Notes: generated by a model from the letters alone, not told the origin. A stretch of DNA of 64,000 nt from CAYFVU01 sp964594775 (GCA_964594775.1 CAZQNO010000006.1:1-64000); one strand, 5' to 3'; shown: positions 8,657 to 17,980, counted from the first letter of the stretch. Translations and numbers: made by a program.

Positions 8657-9148
8657 TTATTGCTTCGCCGCGTACTCTTTTGCCAAACGGATATACTCTG
8701 CAGCGTTTTCCTCGATTCCTCGTATCTCCTCGTCGCTGAGACTGCGGACAAGCTTAGCGGGAGAGCCGAGAATGAGGGATCGGGGCGGGAATTTTTTGTG
8801 CTGGGTAACAAGGGCGCCGGCGCCTACTATCGACTCCTCGCCGATCTCGCTGCCGTCGAGAATTATCGCCCCCATGCCAATGAGGCAGCCGTCGGCGACG
8901 CTGCAGGCGTGAACGATGCAGCCGTGGCCCACGGTGACGCCTCTTCCTATGCGGGCCGGCAGTTGGGGAGCGACGTGGACCACGCTTCCGTCCTGAATGT
9001 TACTTCCCCTTCCTATATAGATGGGCGCGAGGTCGCCCCTCATAGAGACGTTGTACCAGAGCGAGACATCCTCTTCTACATAGACGTCTCCGGCGATATC
9101 GGCACTTTCGGCTACGAAGACCGCCTTAAAGGTGTCGGATTTTTTCAT
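8657..9148 (-). CDS. Gamma-carbonic anhydrase-like hexapeptide-repeat protein (YrdA family)
   Basis: 163 residues, starting at ATG 9148 with GGAGAG 6 nt upstream. The protein is a left-handed beta-helix built from hexapeptide repeats: SLWYNVSMRGD, IYIGRGSNIQDG, VTVGHGCIVHAC, CLIGMGAIILDG, SIVGAGALVT. The two His residues of VGHG and VHAC, plus a third upstream (VVHV), fit the zinc or iron ligands of gamma-carbonic anhydrases. The C-terminal helix (SDEEIRGIEENAAEYIRLAKEYA) is typical. Many members are trimeric metalloproteins without proven anhydrase activity. It is divergent from the glycerate kinase gene. Confidence 0.88.
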   Translation of the reverse strand: MKKSDTFKAVFVAESADIAGDVYVEEDVSLWYNVSMRGDLAPIYIGRGSNIQDGSVVHVAPQLPARIGRGVTVGHGCIVHACSVADGCLIGMGAIILDGSEIGEESIVGAGALVTQHKKFPPRSLILGSPAKLVRSLSDEEIRGIEENAAEYIRLAKEYAAKQ

Positions 9149-9309
9149 ACAGCTCTCCTTTCCGCGCGTTTCTTCATAGATACTACATCGTGAAACGCAT
9201 CGATGCAACGAGGCCTGCAGCGGCTCTATGGGCCTCTTTCTACCGGGACCTTGACAGGGCGGGTCTTCGGGGTACAATAAATGAAACCATCACGAGAGGG
9301 AGAAGTCAC

Positions 9310-10449
9310 ATGAAAATTCTCATAGCCCCCGATTCCTTTAAGGGGAGCAACAGCAGCATGAAGGTTGCGGAAGCAATAGAGAAGGGCATCTACCGGGTCT
9401 TTTCAGATGCGGTTATCGAAAAGGTACCGATCGGCGACGGCGGGGAAGGAACGGTGGATGCCCTTGTAGCGGCAAACGAAGGAGATCTTATTCATCTCAG
9501 CGCCGCCGGACCTCTCGGCGATCCGGTGGAAGCAAATTATGGAATTATCGATGAAAATACGGCGGTTTTGGAGATGGCTTCTGCCTCGGGACTGGATCTG
9601 GTACCGGCGGATAAGAGAGATGTGCGACGGGCCTCAACCTTCGGCACCGGCGAGCTCATCCGTCATGCCCTGGACCAGGGGGTGAGAGAGATCATCATCG
9701 GCATCGGCGGCAGCGCAACGAACGACGGCGGTACCGGCATGGCCGCGGCCCTCGGCTACCGTTTTCTCGACGATACAGGCGATGAGCTGTCTCCGGGAGG
9801 GGGAGAACTCTCCCGTTTGGCAAAAATCGATACCTCAAAGGCCGATCCCCGGCTCAAAGAGACCACTTTTCGAGTGGCCTGCGACGTATCGAATCCCCTC
9901 ACCGGGGAGCGCGGAGCCAGCGCGGTCTACGGTCCGCAGAAGGGAGCGGGCCCCGAGGACGTGAAGTTCCTCGATGCGGCATTGGGCAGACTCGCAGATA
10001 CGGTGAAGCGTCAACTGGGAATAGACGCGCAGGAGAAACCCGGCGCCGGCGCCGCCGGCGGTCTCGGCTACGGGCTGACGGTTTTTTGCGGGGCTTCTCT
10101 GGAAACGGGCATAGATATCGTCCTCGACGCGGTCAACTTCGAGGAGAGAATAGAAGACGCGGACCTGGTGATCACCGGCGAAGGAAAGATAGACGGGCAG
10201 ACCGCCTACGGGAAAGTCCCGATAGGCGTAGCCCGGAGGGCGAAGGCACACGGCGTACCGGTCCTCGTTATCGCAGGAGACATCGGCGAGGGCATCGAGG
10301 GCGTCTACGATGCGGGAATAGACGCGGTAATGAGCTCGGTAAACAAGGCCATGAGCCTCGAAGAGGCAATGTCCAACAGCACCCCCCTTCTGATAGACGC
10401 CGCCGAGCGTGCCATGCGAATGATCAGACTCGGTTTCGGGCTCTGCTAA
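9310..10449 (+). CDS. glxK: Glycerate kinase (GlxK/GarK type)
   Basis: 379 residues, starting at ATG 9310 behind AGGGAG; upstream in-frame starts lack a ribosome site. N-terminal MKILIAPDSFKGS and IGDGGEGTVDAL are the family signatures. GIGGSATNDGGTGMA (about 136-150) and GAGAAGGLGYG (about 241-251) form the substrate and nucleotide sites, and ITGEGKIDGQT (about 291-301) is the conserved C-terminal element. The enzyme phosphorylates D-glycerate, to 2-phosphoglycerate in this family. It converges on, and overlaps by 4 nt, a tartronate-semialdehyde-reductase-like gene, so together they could feed glyoxylate-derived C3 units into glycolysis. Confidence 0.92.
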   Translation: MKILIAPDSFKGSNSSMKVAEAIEKGIYRVFSDAVIEKVPIGDGGEGTVDALVAANEGDLIHLSAAGPLGDPVEANYGIIDENTAVLEMASASGLDLVPADKRDVRRASTFGTGELIRHALDQGVREIIIGIGGSATNDGGTGMAAALGYRFLDDTGDELSPGGGELSRLAKIDTSKADPRLKETTFRVACDVSNPLTGERGASAVYGPQKGAGPEDVKFLDAALGRLADTVKRQLGIDAQEKPGAGAAGGLGYGLTVFCGASLETGIDIVLDAVNFEERIEDADLVITGEGKIDGQTAYGKVPIGVARRAKAHGVPVLVIAGDIGEGIEGVYDAGIDAVMSSVNKAMSLEEAMSNSTPLLIDAAERAMRMIRLGFGLC

Positions 10450-11333
10450 GCCTTTGATCCTGCCCCGTTCATCTTCTCGAAGACGCGGTAGAGTCCCTGG
10501 GTTCCCAGGTCCTCCCAGCCCAGTGCCATAGCACTGATGTAGAACTGATAGGCCAGAGCGAGTCCCGGCAGGGAGAGGTTCATTCTTTTCGCCTCGGCGA
10601 GAGCTATGCCCATGTCTTTGACGAAGTGCTTGATGAAAAAACCCGGATCGAAGTTGCCCTTGGCGATGCGGCGGCCGAGATTGTTGATGGACCATGAAGA
10701 GGCGGCTCCCTTTCCTATGACGTCTATTACTTCGTCCATGTCCATGCCGGCCTTGTAGGCATAGAGAAGCGACTCGACGACCCCTATCATCGTTCCCGCG
10801 ATGAGTATCTGATTGCTCATCTTCGTGTGCTGACCCTTACCGGCACCGCCCATTAACTGAATGTTTTCGCCCATCAGTTCGAAGAGGGGATACACCGCCT
10901 TGAAGCTCTTCTCCTCCCCGCCGACCATGATGGCGAGAGTACCGTTTTTCGCGCCCACATCTCCACCGGACACCGGGGCGTCGAGGGCGGCAATTCCACG
11001 GCTCTTGCCCTCTTCATAGATCTTTTCCGCCAGGGTCGGCGTGGAGGTGGTCATGTCTATGAAAAAGGAACCCTTTTCGGCTCCGGCGAAGACACCCTCC
11101 TCTCCGAAGACGACCTCTTGCAGATCCTCGGGGTAGCCGACGATGGTGAAAAGGTAGTCCGCACCCCTTGCCGCTTCGGCGGGGCTGTCCTTCCATTCGG
11201 CCCCCGCCTTCAGCAGTGCATCGGCCCTGCTCTTCGTTCTATTAAACACACAAACTTCGTGGCCGGCGGTGATTATATGAGTGCACATTCCCGTTCCCAT
11301 AACCCCGGTTCCTATCCAAGCTATTTTACTCAT
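10446..11333 (-). CDS. Tartronate semialdehyde / beta-hydroxyacid dehydrogenase
   Basis: 295-residue NAD(P)-dependent beta-hydroxyacid dehydrogenase. The dinucleotide motif is WIGTGVMGTGMCTHI (6-20), the substrate segment DAPVSGGDVGAKNGTL follows near 117-132, and the catalytic Lys is in GKGQHTKMSNQI (about 165-176). The family includes tartronate semialdehyde reductase (GlxR) and 3-hydroxyisobutyrate dehydrogenase. Adjacency to glycerate kinase favours GlxR, which makes D-glycerate. The genes are convergent, so this is a functional neighbourhood and not an operon. Substrate specificity cannot be settled from the sequence. Confidence 0.85.
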   Translation of the reverse strand: MSKIAWIGTGVMGTGMCTHIITAGHEVCVFNRTKSRADALLKAGAEWKDSPAEAARGADYLFTIVGYPEDLQEVVFGEEGVFAGAEKGSFFIDMTTSTPTLAEKIYEEGKSRGIAALDAPVSGGDVGAKNGTLAIMVGGEEKSFKAVYPLFELMGENIQLMGGAGKGQHTKMSNQILIAGTMIGVVESLLYAYKAGMDMDEVIDVIGKGAASSWSINNLGRRIAKGNFDPGFFIKHFVKDMGIALAEAKRMNLSLPGLALAYQFYISAMALGWEDLGTQGLYRVFEKMNGAGSKA

Positions 11334-11451
11334 CGCTCCTACTCCTTTCTTTTGTTGTGCCGGTAAGATTCGTATTCAGGTTTCATTATACAGGGAATTC
11401 CATTGACATTTCAATGAGGCTTCTTTAAGCTAAATTTAGAGATTTTTGGAA

Positions 11452-11877
11452 ATGAAGTCGGATACTGAATTGATCGAGACAGCTTACGAGACGGCAAGGA
11501 CGGCAAAACGGAACGCCTATGCCCCGTATTCTCATTTTCATGTCGGCGCCGCGATTGTTGAGCGAAGCGGAAGGATCTACGGCGGCTGCAACGTAGAAAA
11601 TGCCAGTTACGGGGCGACGGTCTGCGCGGAACGAAATGCAGTTCTCTCGGCGGTTGCCGACTGCGGGAAGCCGGACTTTACCGGACTCGTGGTAGTCAGC
11701 GACGCAGATCCTCCGGTAGTGCCCTGCGCCCTCTGCCTTCAGGTTATCTCCGAATTCTGCGATCGGAATTTCCCCATTTACCTCGCAAACGAGAACGGGA
11801 TCGTGCAATCGTTGAAGCTTGGAGAATTATTACCCCGACCCTTCAATGAGATACCGGCACAATGGACGCACTCTTAG
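11452..11877 (+). CDS. cdd: Cytidine deaminase
   Basis: 141 residues, the usual length for homotetrameric cytidine deaminase. The zinc site is visible: CAER (Cys and catalytic Glu, about 58-61) and the second pair PCALC (about 89-93). NVENASYGATVCAE is the family signature. The second pair is normally PCGxCRQ; here it reads PCALCLQ, so the Gly and the Arg are replaced. It deaminates cytidine and deoxycytidine to uridines in pyrimidine salvage. ATG 11452 is chosen over TTG 11446; neither has a strong ribosome site. Its end overlaps the next gene by 16 nt. Confidence 0.9.
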   Translation: MKSDTELIETAYETARTAKRNAYAPYSHFHVGAAIVERSGRIYGGCNVENASYGATVCAERNAVLSAVADCGKPDFTGLVVVSDADPPVVPCALCLQVISEFCDRNFPIYLANENGIVQSLKLGELLPRPFNEIPAQWTHS

Positions 11878-13526
11878 AGCTGATCGATACCCTGATAGCC
11901 TATCTCCTCTACGGAAGCAAGGAAGAGCTCATCAAACACAAGCGCCTGCGGACAATGCGCCGGGAGATGGGCTTTGAGCAGGCGAAGTACGTCGATAAGC
12001 GGGGCAGGAGGGTGAATCCCCGTTTCGCTTCGAAGCTGCTGCAGCTCTACCGGGTCGTCGAATCCCTCAACGACCTCCTCTCTATAAAAAGAGAAGCAAG
12101 CGAGGAGCTCCTTGCCGATGAAAGGCTGCGGGATTTTCTCGTTCTCAGGCGGCTGCCGGAGGAAAGCCGGGAGGATCATTTGCGTTTCGGCTATGCACAA
12201 ATGCAGGAGAAGAGCGGAGAACTCGCCGGCGATGAGGAAAAGACTTGGAAGGCTCTGGAGAAGGATTTCAAGAGTTTCAAGGAGCGTTTCAAGGAGGCGA
12301 ATTTCTTGGGTTTCAACGAAGGAATGCGCCAGGTGGAGCGTTTCGCCTCGCTTCTGGACTTCGATTTCGAATCCTGTCTCGGACAGTTCGATGCAGCACA
12401 GGTCGGTATCGGCATTTCTGCCAATCCGACATTTTCGGCTATAGCAGCCGACCAGGTAAAAAAGGAGCTCCTCGATCTCTATTTTGTTATGGGGAAGCTG
12501 GAAATCAGCAGTCAGCTGAGAACAAATCTCGAATATCTCCTGGAGTTTAACCGTAAGGAGAGCGAGCAGAACCGAAAGATCCTCAGGGAGAACCTTGATG
12601 CGCTGGCGCTCATTATGGAAACTGAACTAACTGCGGGGATATTGAAAACCATGCTGTGTATTCTCGATTTCGATCCCTATCTCGAGCCGAAATGCATGGA
12701 GGGTGGACAGAATTATCTCCGCGCCTTTCTGACGAAGCTCGATGAACGTTTTGCACTAAACAAGGAGCGGCTGCAGAGAAACCTTCTCGATGAAAAACTC
12801 AAGCTGAAAATTGACAAGGTGTTCGAGGGAGAGGCGCTGGCGAGCACGAGTCCCTATGACCAGGAGCGGGAGAAGCTGCTGGTGGAGAAGGGGTTTCCCG
12901 TTTTTTCCTACCGACAGGCGCTGCGTATACTCAAAACCTACTTCACCCGCAGCTTCACTAAGGGCTTCTACGGTTCTCTTAAAAAGGTGGCCCAGGAGGG
13001 ATATTTCGAGAACCGGGATTTCAAGACTCGCTATCTCGATACTCTCCAGCGTGTGGAGGGCTGCGGGGAGGCTGTCGAAGGCTTTTTGAAGAGTCTCAGC
13101 GGACGGAATTCCATAACGATGGAGGATGTGGTAAAAATTCTCCGCAAGACATCCATTTCCGACAGCGAGAGGCTGACGGTAAAGCGTTTCGTGAAAGAGG
13201 CGAACCACCGGGCCCGACAGGTGGTGGAGGAGAATACGAGGTATTTAAACGATCTCCTCAATTCTGTGGGAAGCATAATGGAGGATTACCGGGCAAAAAA
13301 TCCCCGATTCGTCAGTAATCTGCGGGTCATTGCCGGAGAACGAAGCGACGATGTAATGCGAAAGATCGAAGAGGGAAGCACGGTTTTGCTGCACCTCGTT
13401 GAAATAATGAAGAACTATGCGGTAATCCGCAAAGAGAAAAAAGAGTCGAATGAGTCGGGGGATTCGGGAAGCGGGCCGGCGGAAACTTCAACAAAAACGT
13501 CCTCCCCAACACCTTCGAAGGAGTGA
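11862..13526 (+). CDS. Large helical protein of unknown function (DUF5312-like, spirochaete type)
   Basis: 554 residues, overlapping the cdd stop by 16 nt and so translationally coupled. The sequence is almost entirely charged alpha-helix. There is no signal peptide, no membrane segment and no recognisable catalytic motif. The C-terminal 30 residues are low-complexity Ser/Thr/Gly/Pro and probably disordered. From memory it resembles a family of unknown function (DUF5312) restricted to spirochaetes, which is part of the reason for the host assignment. I cannot confirm that identity here. A structural or scaffolding role is possible but unsupported. Confidence 0.75.
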   Translation: MDALLELIDTLIAYLLYGSKEELIKHKRLRTMRREMGFEQAKYVDKRGRRVNPRFASKLLQLYRVVESLNDLLSIKREASEELLADERLRDFLVLRRLPEESREDHLRFGYAQMQEKSGELAGDEEKTWKALEKDFKSFKERFKEANFLGFNEGMRQVERFASLLDFDFESCLGQFDAAQVGIGISANPTFSAIAADQVKKELLDLYFVMGKLEISSQLRTNLEYLLEFNRKESEQNRKILRENLDALALIMETELTAGILKTMLCILDFDPYLEPKCMEGGQNYLRAFLTKLDERFALNKERLQRNLLDEKLKLKIDKVFEGEALASTSPYDQEREKLLVEKGFPVFSYRQALRILKTYFTRSFTKGFYGSLKKVAQEGYFENRDFKTRYLDTLQRVEGCGEAVEGFLKSLSGRNSITMEDVVKILRKTSISDSERLTVKRFVKEANHRARQVVEENTRYLNDLLNSVGSIMEDYRAKNPRFVSNLRVIAGERSDDVMRKIEEGSTVLLHLVEIMKNYAVIRKEKKESNESGDSGSGPAETSTKTSSPTPSKE

Positions 13527-13527
13527 T

Positions 13528-14484
13528 TCAAGTCAAGGACTGTTCGACTTCGGGAAAGGGTGAGCGCCACTGCCAGCCCGTCTTCCCCGTCTCCCGCAGG
13601 TGCAGGAGCCGGCGGATGCTTATCTCGGCGAAGACGGGATCCTTATCACAGGTGCAGCATCTTCTCCCCAGCCGTTCTGCGGCGATGAGGCTGGTACCGG
13701 AATGGGCGAAATGGTCGGCAACCAGTTCACCTTCCCGCGTTGATGAGCGGATTATGCGTTCGGCCGCCTTGAGGGGCTTCTGCGCATAGGCCCCCGGCAC
13801 GTTTTCCTCCATTCGGTAAAAGACCTGCTGGATATCCACCCATACGTTTCCCGCTCGTATCGTCTCCGCACGGCCCCGCTCTGCGTTTTCCGTCCGCACA
13901 CCTCCCACCTCTTTGTAGTAGCCTCTCAGCACTTTCGGGATGTCGGTGTAGGCGACGGTAAAACCCGGATTCCCCTTGCAGTAGTAGAGCAGCTCCTGGC
14001 GGACTGCCATCCAATTCTTCTGGGTGCCGTAGCCCCGCTGGTTCCGCAGGGTGATGAGGCTGCGGGACTTGAGGCTGGGAAATTCACGTAAGAGGAGGAT
14101 GAGCTCCGGCAGGGGATGAAAAGCGCGGCGCTGGTCCGCTCCGGTCCACAGATAGAAGTGGGAGTCGTCCATAAGCCTTTCCACCGCCGCGGTGATCCAT
14201 CGGCGGGAAAAACTGATGTAGTGATCTTCGGCGAGGGTGGGGAGGGCGGCGGTGCTTTTCCCGCCGACCCCGATGTTGTAAGGCGGGTCGTGGAGACCGA
14301 GGCGGGCCCGTTCTCCATGGTAGAGGGCATCGAGACCCTTGCCGTCGGCCGCATCGAGAAGGGCCACCCGGTGTCTTCCCTCGGGGTCTTCCCACACCTC
14401 GCCGTCTTTCAACCTGCAGTGGGGCAGAAGCCTGCGGTAGAGCTGCGGCGCGGCATCGAGGCGGGGAAGTTCCTCCTTGGCCAT
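13528..14484 (-). CDS. Solitary DNA methyltransferase (N6-adenine/N4-cytosine type)
   Basis: 318 residues. Catalytic motif IV is DPPYN (66-70) and the SAM motif I is DHFAHSGT (257-264). Motif IV preceding motif I is the beta-class order of amino-methyltransferases. Motif I usually reads DPFxGSGT; here Pro is His and Gly is His. The central stretch NVWVDIQQVFYRMEENVPG is distinctive. No restriction endonuclease lies nearby, and the gene starts 8 nt after the lysA stop, so it is expressed with the diaminopimelate operon. It is therefore an orphan methyltransferase; its target sequence is unknown. An RNA substrate is less likely given DPPY. Confidence 0.8.
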   Translation of the reverse strand: MAKEELPRLDAAPQLYRRLLPHCRLKDGEVWEDPEGRHRVALLDAADGKGLDALYHGERARLGLHDPPYNIGVGGKSTAALPTLAEDHYISFSRRWITAAVERLMDDSHFYLWTGADQRRAFHPLPELILLLREFPSLKSRSLITLRNQRGYGTQKNWMAVRQELLYYCKGNPGFTVAYTDIPKVLRGYYKEVGGVRTENAERGRAETIRAGNVWVDIQQVFYRMEENVPGAYAQKPLKAAERIIRSSTREGELVADHFAHSGTSLIAAERLGRRCCTCDKDPVFAEISIRRLLHLRETGKTGWQWRSPFPEVEQSLT

Positions 14485-14492
14485 CGACGGGC

Positions 14493-15755
14493 TTACACTT
14501 CTACCGGTGCGCCGGGAAAGCGGAGGGTGGAGAAGTAGTCGTCCACCGTTTCGGCCCGGCGTATAAGCTCGAAGCTTCCGTCGCCCTTGAGAAGCACCTC
14601 CGCCGAGCGGAGTTTACCGTTGTAGTTGAAGCCCATGGCATAACCGTGAGCACCGGTATCATGGATTACCAGCAGATCACCGGGCTGTACCTGAGGGAGA
14701 GCCCGGTCTATGGCAAACTTGTCGATATTCTCGCAGAGAGAGCCGGTGACGTCGCAGGTAATATCGGCGGGCTCCTTCTCTTTGCCGGGAACGGTGAGGT
14801 GGTGATAGGCCCCATACATAGCCGGCCGCATCAGATTGGCCATGGTCGCGTCCAAGCCGACATAGGTCTTGTATTTTTCCGCTACGTGGCGTACCCGGCT
14901 TACCAGATAGCCGTGGGGACCGGTGATGTAGCGCCCGCATTCCATGACGATTTTTAGCGGATCGAGGTCCGCCGGGCGGATTATTGCGTCGTAGACCTTC
15001 CGTATTCCCTCGGAGACGTAGTCGATGTCGACCTCTTCGTCCTCCGGCCGGTAGGGTATACCGATGCCGCCGCCCAGATTGACCATCTCGATTCTCACAC
15101 CGGTCTGCCGGCGGATTTCTACGGCTAGATCGAAGAGCATCCGCGCCGTCTCGATGAAGTAATCGGCATTCAGCTCGTTGCTCGCTACCATCGTGTGAAG
15201 GGCGAAGCGCTGAACTCCCTTCTCTTTAACTCTGCGGTAGGCTTCGAAGATCTGCTCATAGGTCAAGCCGTACTTTGCTTCCGTCGGCTCGCCGATGATG
15301 ACGTTTCCCGTCCTCCGGCTGCCGGGATTGTACCTAAAGCTTATCAACGAGGGCAGGCCGGTATGCTCTTCCAGATAATCGATGTGGCGTAGGTCGTCGA
15401 GATTGATTACCGCGCCGACCCGCTTTGCCGCCTGAAACTCTTTTGCCGGGGTATCGTTGGAGCTGAACATTATCTCCTCACCGCAGAGACCGACCTTCTC
15501 TGAGATGATCAGTTCGGGAAGAGAACTGCAGTCGGCGCCGGAGCCTTCTGCCTTGAGAAGACTGAGAATTCGCGGATTAGGACACGCCTTGACGGCATAG
15601 TAGTTGTTGAATCCGTGGGCCCAGGAAAATGCCTCCTTGAGCCTGCGGGCCGTGGAGAGTATGCCCTCTTCATTGTAGAGGTGAAAGGGAGTCGGTACCT
15701 TTTCGGCGATCTTTTCCAGCTGTTCTTTATTGAAGGGAAGGCTCTTATCGCTCAT
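14493..15755 (-). CDS. lysA: Diaminopimelate decarboxylase
   Basis: 420-residue PLP enzyme of alanine-racemase fold. PLP-binding Lys56 is in YYAVKACPN, HTMVASNE holds the barrel His, and NLGGGIGIPY is the glycine-rich phosphate loop. MECGRYITGPHGYLV and TGSLCENIDKFA form the C-terminal active-site elements, with the Cys that reaches the partner subunit in CEN. It decarboxylates meso-diaminopimelate to L-lysine. The divergent sequence (CSSLPELIISEKVGL, LISFRYNPG) is like the LysA forms found with the DapL route. It lies 12 nt after dapL and 8 nt before the methyltransferase. Confidence 0.93.
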   Translation of the reverse strand: MSDKSLPFNKEQLEKIAEKVPTPFHLYNEEGILSTARRLKEAFSWAHGFNNYYAVKACPNPRILSLLKAEGSGADCSSLPELIISEKVGLCGEEIMFSSNDTPAKEFQAAKRVGAVINLDDLRHIDYLEEHTGLPSLISFRYNPGSRRTGNVIIGEPTEAKYGLTYEQIFEAYRRVKEKGVQRFALHTMVASNELNADYFIETARMLFDLAVEIRRQTGVRIEMVNLGGGIGIPYRPEDEEVDIDYVSEGIRKVYDAIIRPADLDPLKIVMECGRYITGPHGYLVSRVRHVAEKYKTYVGLDATMANLMRPAMYGAYHHLTVPGKEKEPADITCDVTGSLCENIDKFAIDRALPQVQPGDLLVIHDTGAHGYAMGFNYNGKLRSAEVLLKGDGSFELIRRAETVDDYFSTLRFPGAPVEV

Positions 15756-15767
15756 GCTGCGCTGCTC

Positions 15768-16997
15768 CTAGAGTTTTAAGTTTTTCCGTATCGAATCCAC
15801 GGCCCGCTTGATGTCCTCGCGGTGTCCGAAGGCACTCAGTCTGAAATAGCCCTCTCCGCCGGGGCCGAAACCGACTCCGGGGGTGCCGATAACCCCGGTC
15901 TCTTCGAGCAGTTTGTCGAAGAAGTCCCACGAGCCGAGGCCCTTAGGCGTTTTTAACCATATATAGGGGGCATTGTCTCCGCCGTGAACGGTGAGTCCGA
16001 GGGACAGCAGGCCTTCTCGGATGATTTTTGCGTTTTCCCTGTAGTAGTCGACAAGACCGCGGCTCTCGGCCAGGCCCTTCTCGGTGAAGACCGCCAGCGC
16101 CCCCTCCTGCACGATGTTCGAGGCCCCGTTGAAGAAGGTGCTCTGGCGGCGGTTCCACATCCGCCGGAGCTCATCGGCTTCGCTGTCCTCCGAGCGCAGG
16201 GCCGCGGGAACGACAGTCCAGCCCAATCGCACACCGGTGAAGCCGGCGAACTTGGAGAGGCTGTTTATCTCTATGGCGCACTCTTCGGCTCCCTCCACTT
16301 CAAAGATGCTCCGGGGCAGGGAGGGGTCGGAGATATATTCGGAATAGGAGGCGTCGTAGATGATCACCGCTTTCTGCGCCCGCGCATAGGAAACGAAGGC
16401 TGCAAGCTGCGCCTTGTTTGCCACCGCGCCGGTGGGGTTGTTCGGGCTGCAGAGGTAGATGAGGTCTACCTTTTCCCGGGGAGGCTCGGGAATGAAGCCG
16501 TTTTTCTCGCTGCAGGGCATGTAATGCAGTCCTCTGTAACGTCCCTTAACGGGGTCGTAGCTGCCGGCTCTTCCGGCGATTACATTGGTATCGACGTAGA
16601 CGGGATATGCAGGGTCCTGCACCGCCACTATGCTCTCGGCGGCGAAGATGGATTGAATATTTCCCGAATCCGGTTTTGCTCCGTCGCTTATGAAAAACTC
16701 GTCCGCCGTAAGAGAGATTCCCCTCCGCCGGTAGTATGCGGCTAGTGTTTCCCTGAGGTCGGTGTTTCCCTGCTCGTCTCCGTACCCCGTGTATTCTTCC
16801 CGAGAGGCGAGTTTCTCTACTCCCCTCCGCAGGCCTTCAAGGACGGTGGCGGTGAGGGGTTCGGTGGTGTTGCCGATGCCGAGTTTCATCGGTTCCGCCC
16901 CGGGATGCTCTTCTCTATAGGCGCTGCTTCTCTTCGCAATTTCCGGAAAGAGGTAGCCCGCCGATAGTTTTCGGTAGTTATTATTGATCCGTGCCAT
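15768..16997 (-). CDS. dapL: LL-diaminopimelate aminotransferase
   Basis: 409 residues from ATG 16997 (AGAGGA upstream). Fold-type-I aminotransferase with the DapL hallmarks: N-terminal INNNYRKLSAGYLFPEI, GIGNTTEPL, EYTGYGDEQG, SDGAKPDSGNIQSIF, CSPNNPTGA and the PLP Lys in NSLSKFAGFTGVRLGW. It converts tetrahydrodipicolinate directly to LL-diaminopimelate with glutamate as donor, bypassing the acylated intermediates. This route is known in plants, chlamydiae, spirochaetes and some anaerobes. It sits between dapA and lysA in one minus-strand operon. A dapB or dapF gene is not in the window. Confidence 0.94.
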   Translation of the reverse strand: MARINNNYRKLSAGYLFPEIAKRSSAYREEHPGAEPMKLGIGNTTEPLTATVLEGLRRGVEKLASREEYTGYGDEQGNTDLRETLAAYYRRRGISLTADEFFISDGAKPDSGNIQSIFAAESIVAVQDPAYPVYVDTNVIAGRAGSYDPVKGRYRGLHYMPCSEKNGFIPEPPREKVDLIYLCSPNNPTGAVANKAQLAAFVSYARAQKAVIIYDASYSEYISDPSLPRSIFEVEGAEECAIEINSLSKFAGFTGVRLGWTVVPAALRSEDSEADELRRMWNRRQSTFFNGASNIVQEGALAVFTEKGLAESRGLVDYYRENAKIIREGLLSLGLTVHGGDNAPYIWLKTPKGLGSWDFFDKLLEETGVIGTPGVGFGPGGEGYFRLSAFGHREDIKRAVDSIRKNLKL

Positions 16998-17054
16998 ATA
17001 GTGTTTTTCCTCTCTACGCAAGTGTTCCGGCGGGCACACCCCCGCTCAGCGGGC

Positions 17055-17957
17055 TTACCGCGCTGATGCGGCCTCCGGGGCGCCTATTCGATCGATGATG
17101 TTTCGAAGCCTCGTATAGTGCCCCTCTTCGGAGAAGTTGCACATGGGAAGCCGGAAAATCTCCTCGCACCATCCCCGCATCGACATGGCGGTCTTGATGG
17201 GTATGGGATTGGTCTCGATAAAGAGGGCCTTGAAGAACTCCATCAATCGTTCCTGTTCCGTCGCCGCTTCGGCTTTGCCCTCAAGGGCGCTGTGAACAAA
17301 CTCCACCATCCGGCGGGGAATAAGATTCGACGCTACCGATACCACTCCGTCTCCGCCGGCCTGAACAAGCGGATAGGTCATGTTGTCGTCGCCGGAGAGG
17401 ACGCTGAAGCCTTCATGTCGATTCTCTATGACATCCTTCATCTGGTCAAGGTTGCCCGATGCCTCTTTTACTCCGACAATAGTGTTGCAGTCGTTCATTA
17501 AACGAACGAGGGTGGGAGTCTCCACATTGATTCCGGTTCTTCCCTTTATGTTATAGACGAAACAGGGTATAGAGACCGCATCGGCTATCGCCTTGAAGTG
17601 GAGATAAAGACCTTTCTGTGTGGGCTTGTTGTAGTAGGGGTTGACCAGAAGCAGGGCATCTGCACCGGCCTCTTCGGCGTGTTTAGAGAGGCGCACCGCT
17701 TCGCTTGTGGCATTGCTCCCCGTTCCGGCGATCACCGGTACTCTGCCGGCGGCGTACTCGATGGTCAGCTCGATGACCCTGTCGTGCTCATCGTGGCTCA
17801 GGGTAGGACTTTCTCCGGTGGTGCCGCAGGGGACCAGTCCGTTGATACCGCTGTCGATCTGAAATTCTACGATTCTTCGAAAGGCTTCCTCGTCCACCCC
17901 TCCGTCCTTGTGAAAGGGGGTAATAAGGGCCGTGTATACTCCGCGAAATTCTCTCAT
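17055..17957 (-). CDS. dapA: 4-hydroxy-tetrahydrodipicolinate synthase
   Basis: 300 residues from ATG 17957, 9 nt after AAGGAG. It is a (beta/alpha)8 aldolase with GTTGESPTL (substrate carboxylate loop), the catalytic Tyr in CFVYN and the Schiff-base Lys in GVKEASGN. It condenses pyruvate with aspartate semialdehyde, the first step committed to lysine and diaminopimelate. It is the first gene of dapA-dapL-lysA. The short 5' region holds no lysine riboswitch but does contain a dyad-symmetric site shared with a divergent ACT-domain gene. Confidence 0.95.
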   Translation of the reverse strand: MREFRGVYTALITPFHKDGGVDEEAFRRIVEFQIDSGINGLVPCGTTGESPTLSHDEHDRVIELTIEYAAGRVPVIAGTGSNATSEAVRLSKHAEEAGADALLLVNPYYNKPTQKGLYLHFKAIADAVSIPCFVYNIKGRTGINVETPTLVRLMNDCNTIVGVKEASGNLDQMKDVIENRHEGFSVLSGDDNMTYPLVQAGGDGVVSVASNLIPRRMVEFVHSALEGKAEAATEQERLMEFFKALFIETNPIPIKTAMSMRGWCEEIFRLPMCNFSEEGHYTRLRNIIDRIGAPEAASAR

Positions 17958-17980
17958 GTGTGCAACTCCTTCCTTCAGTA

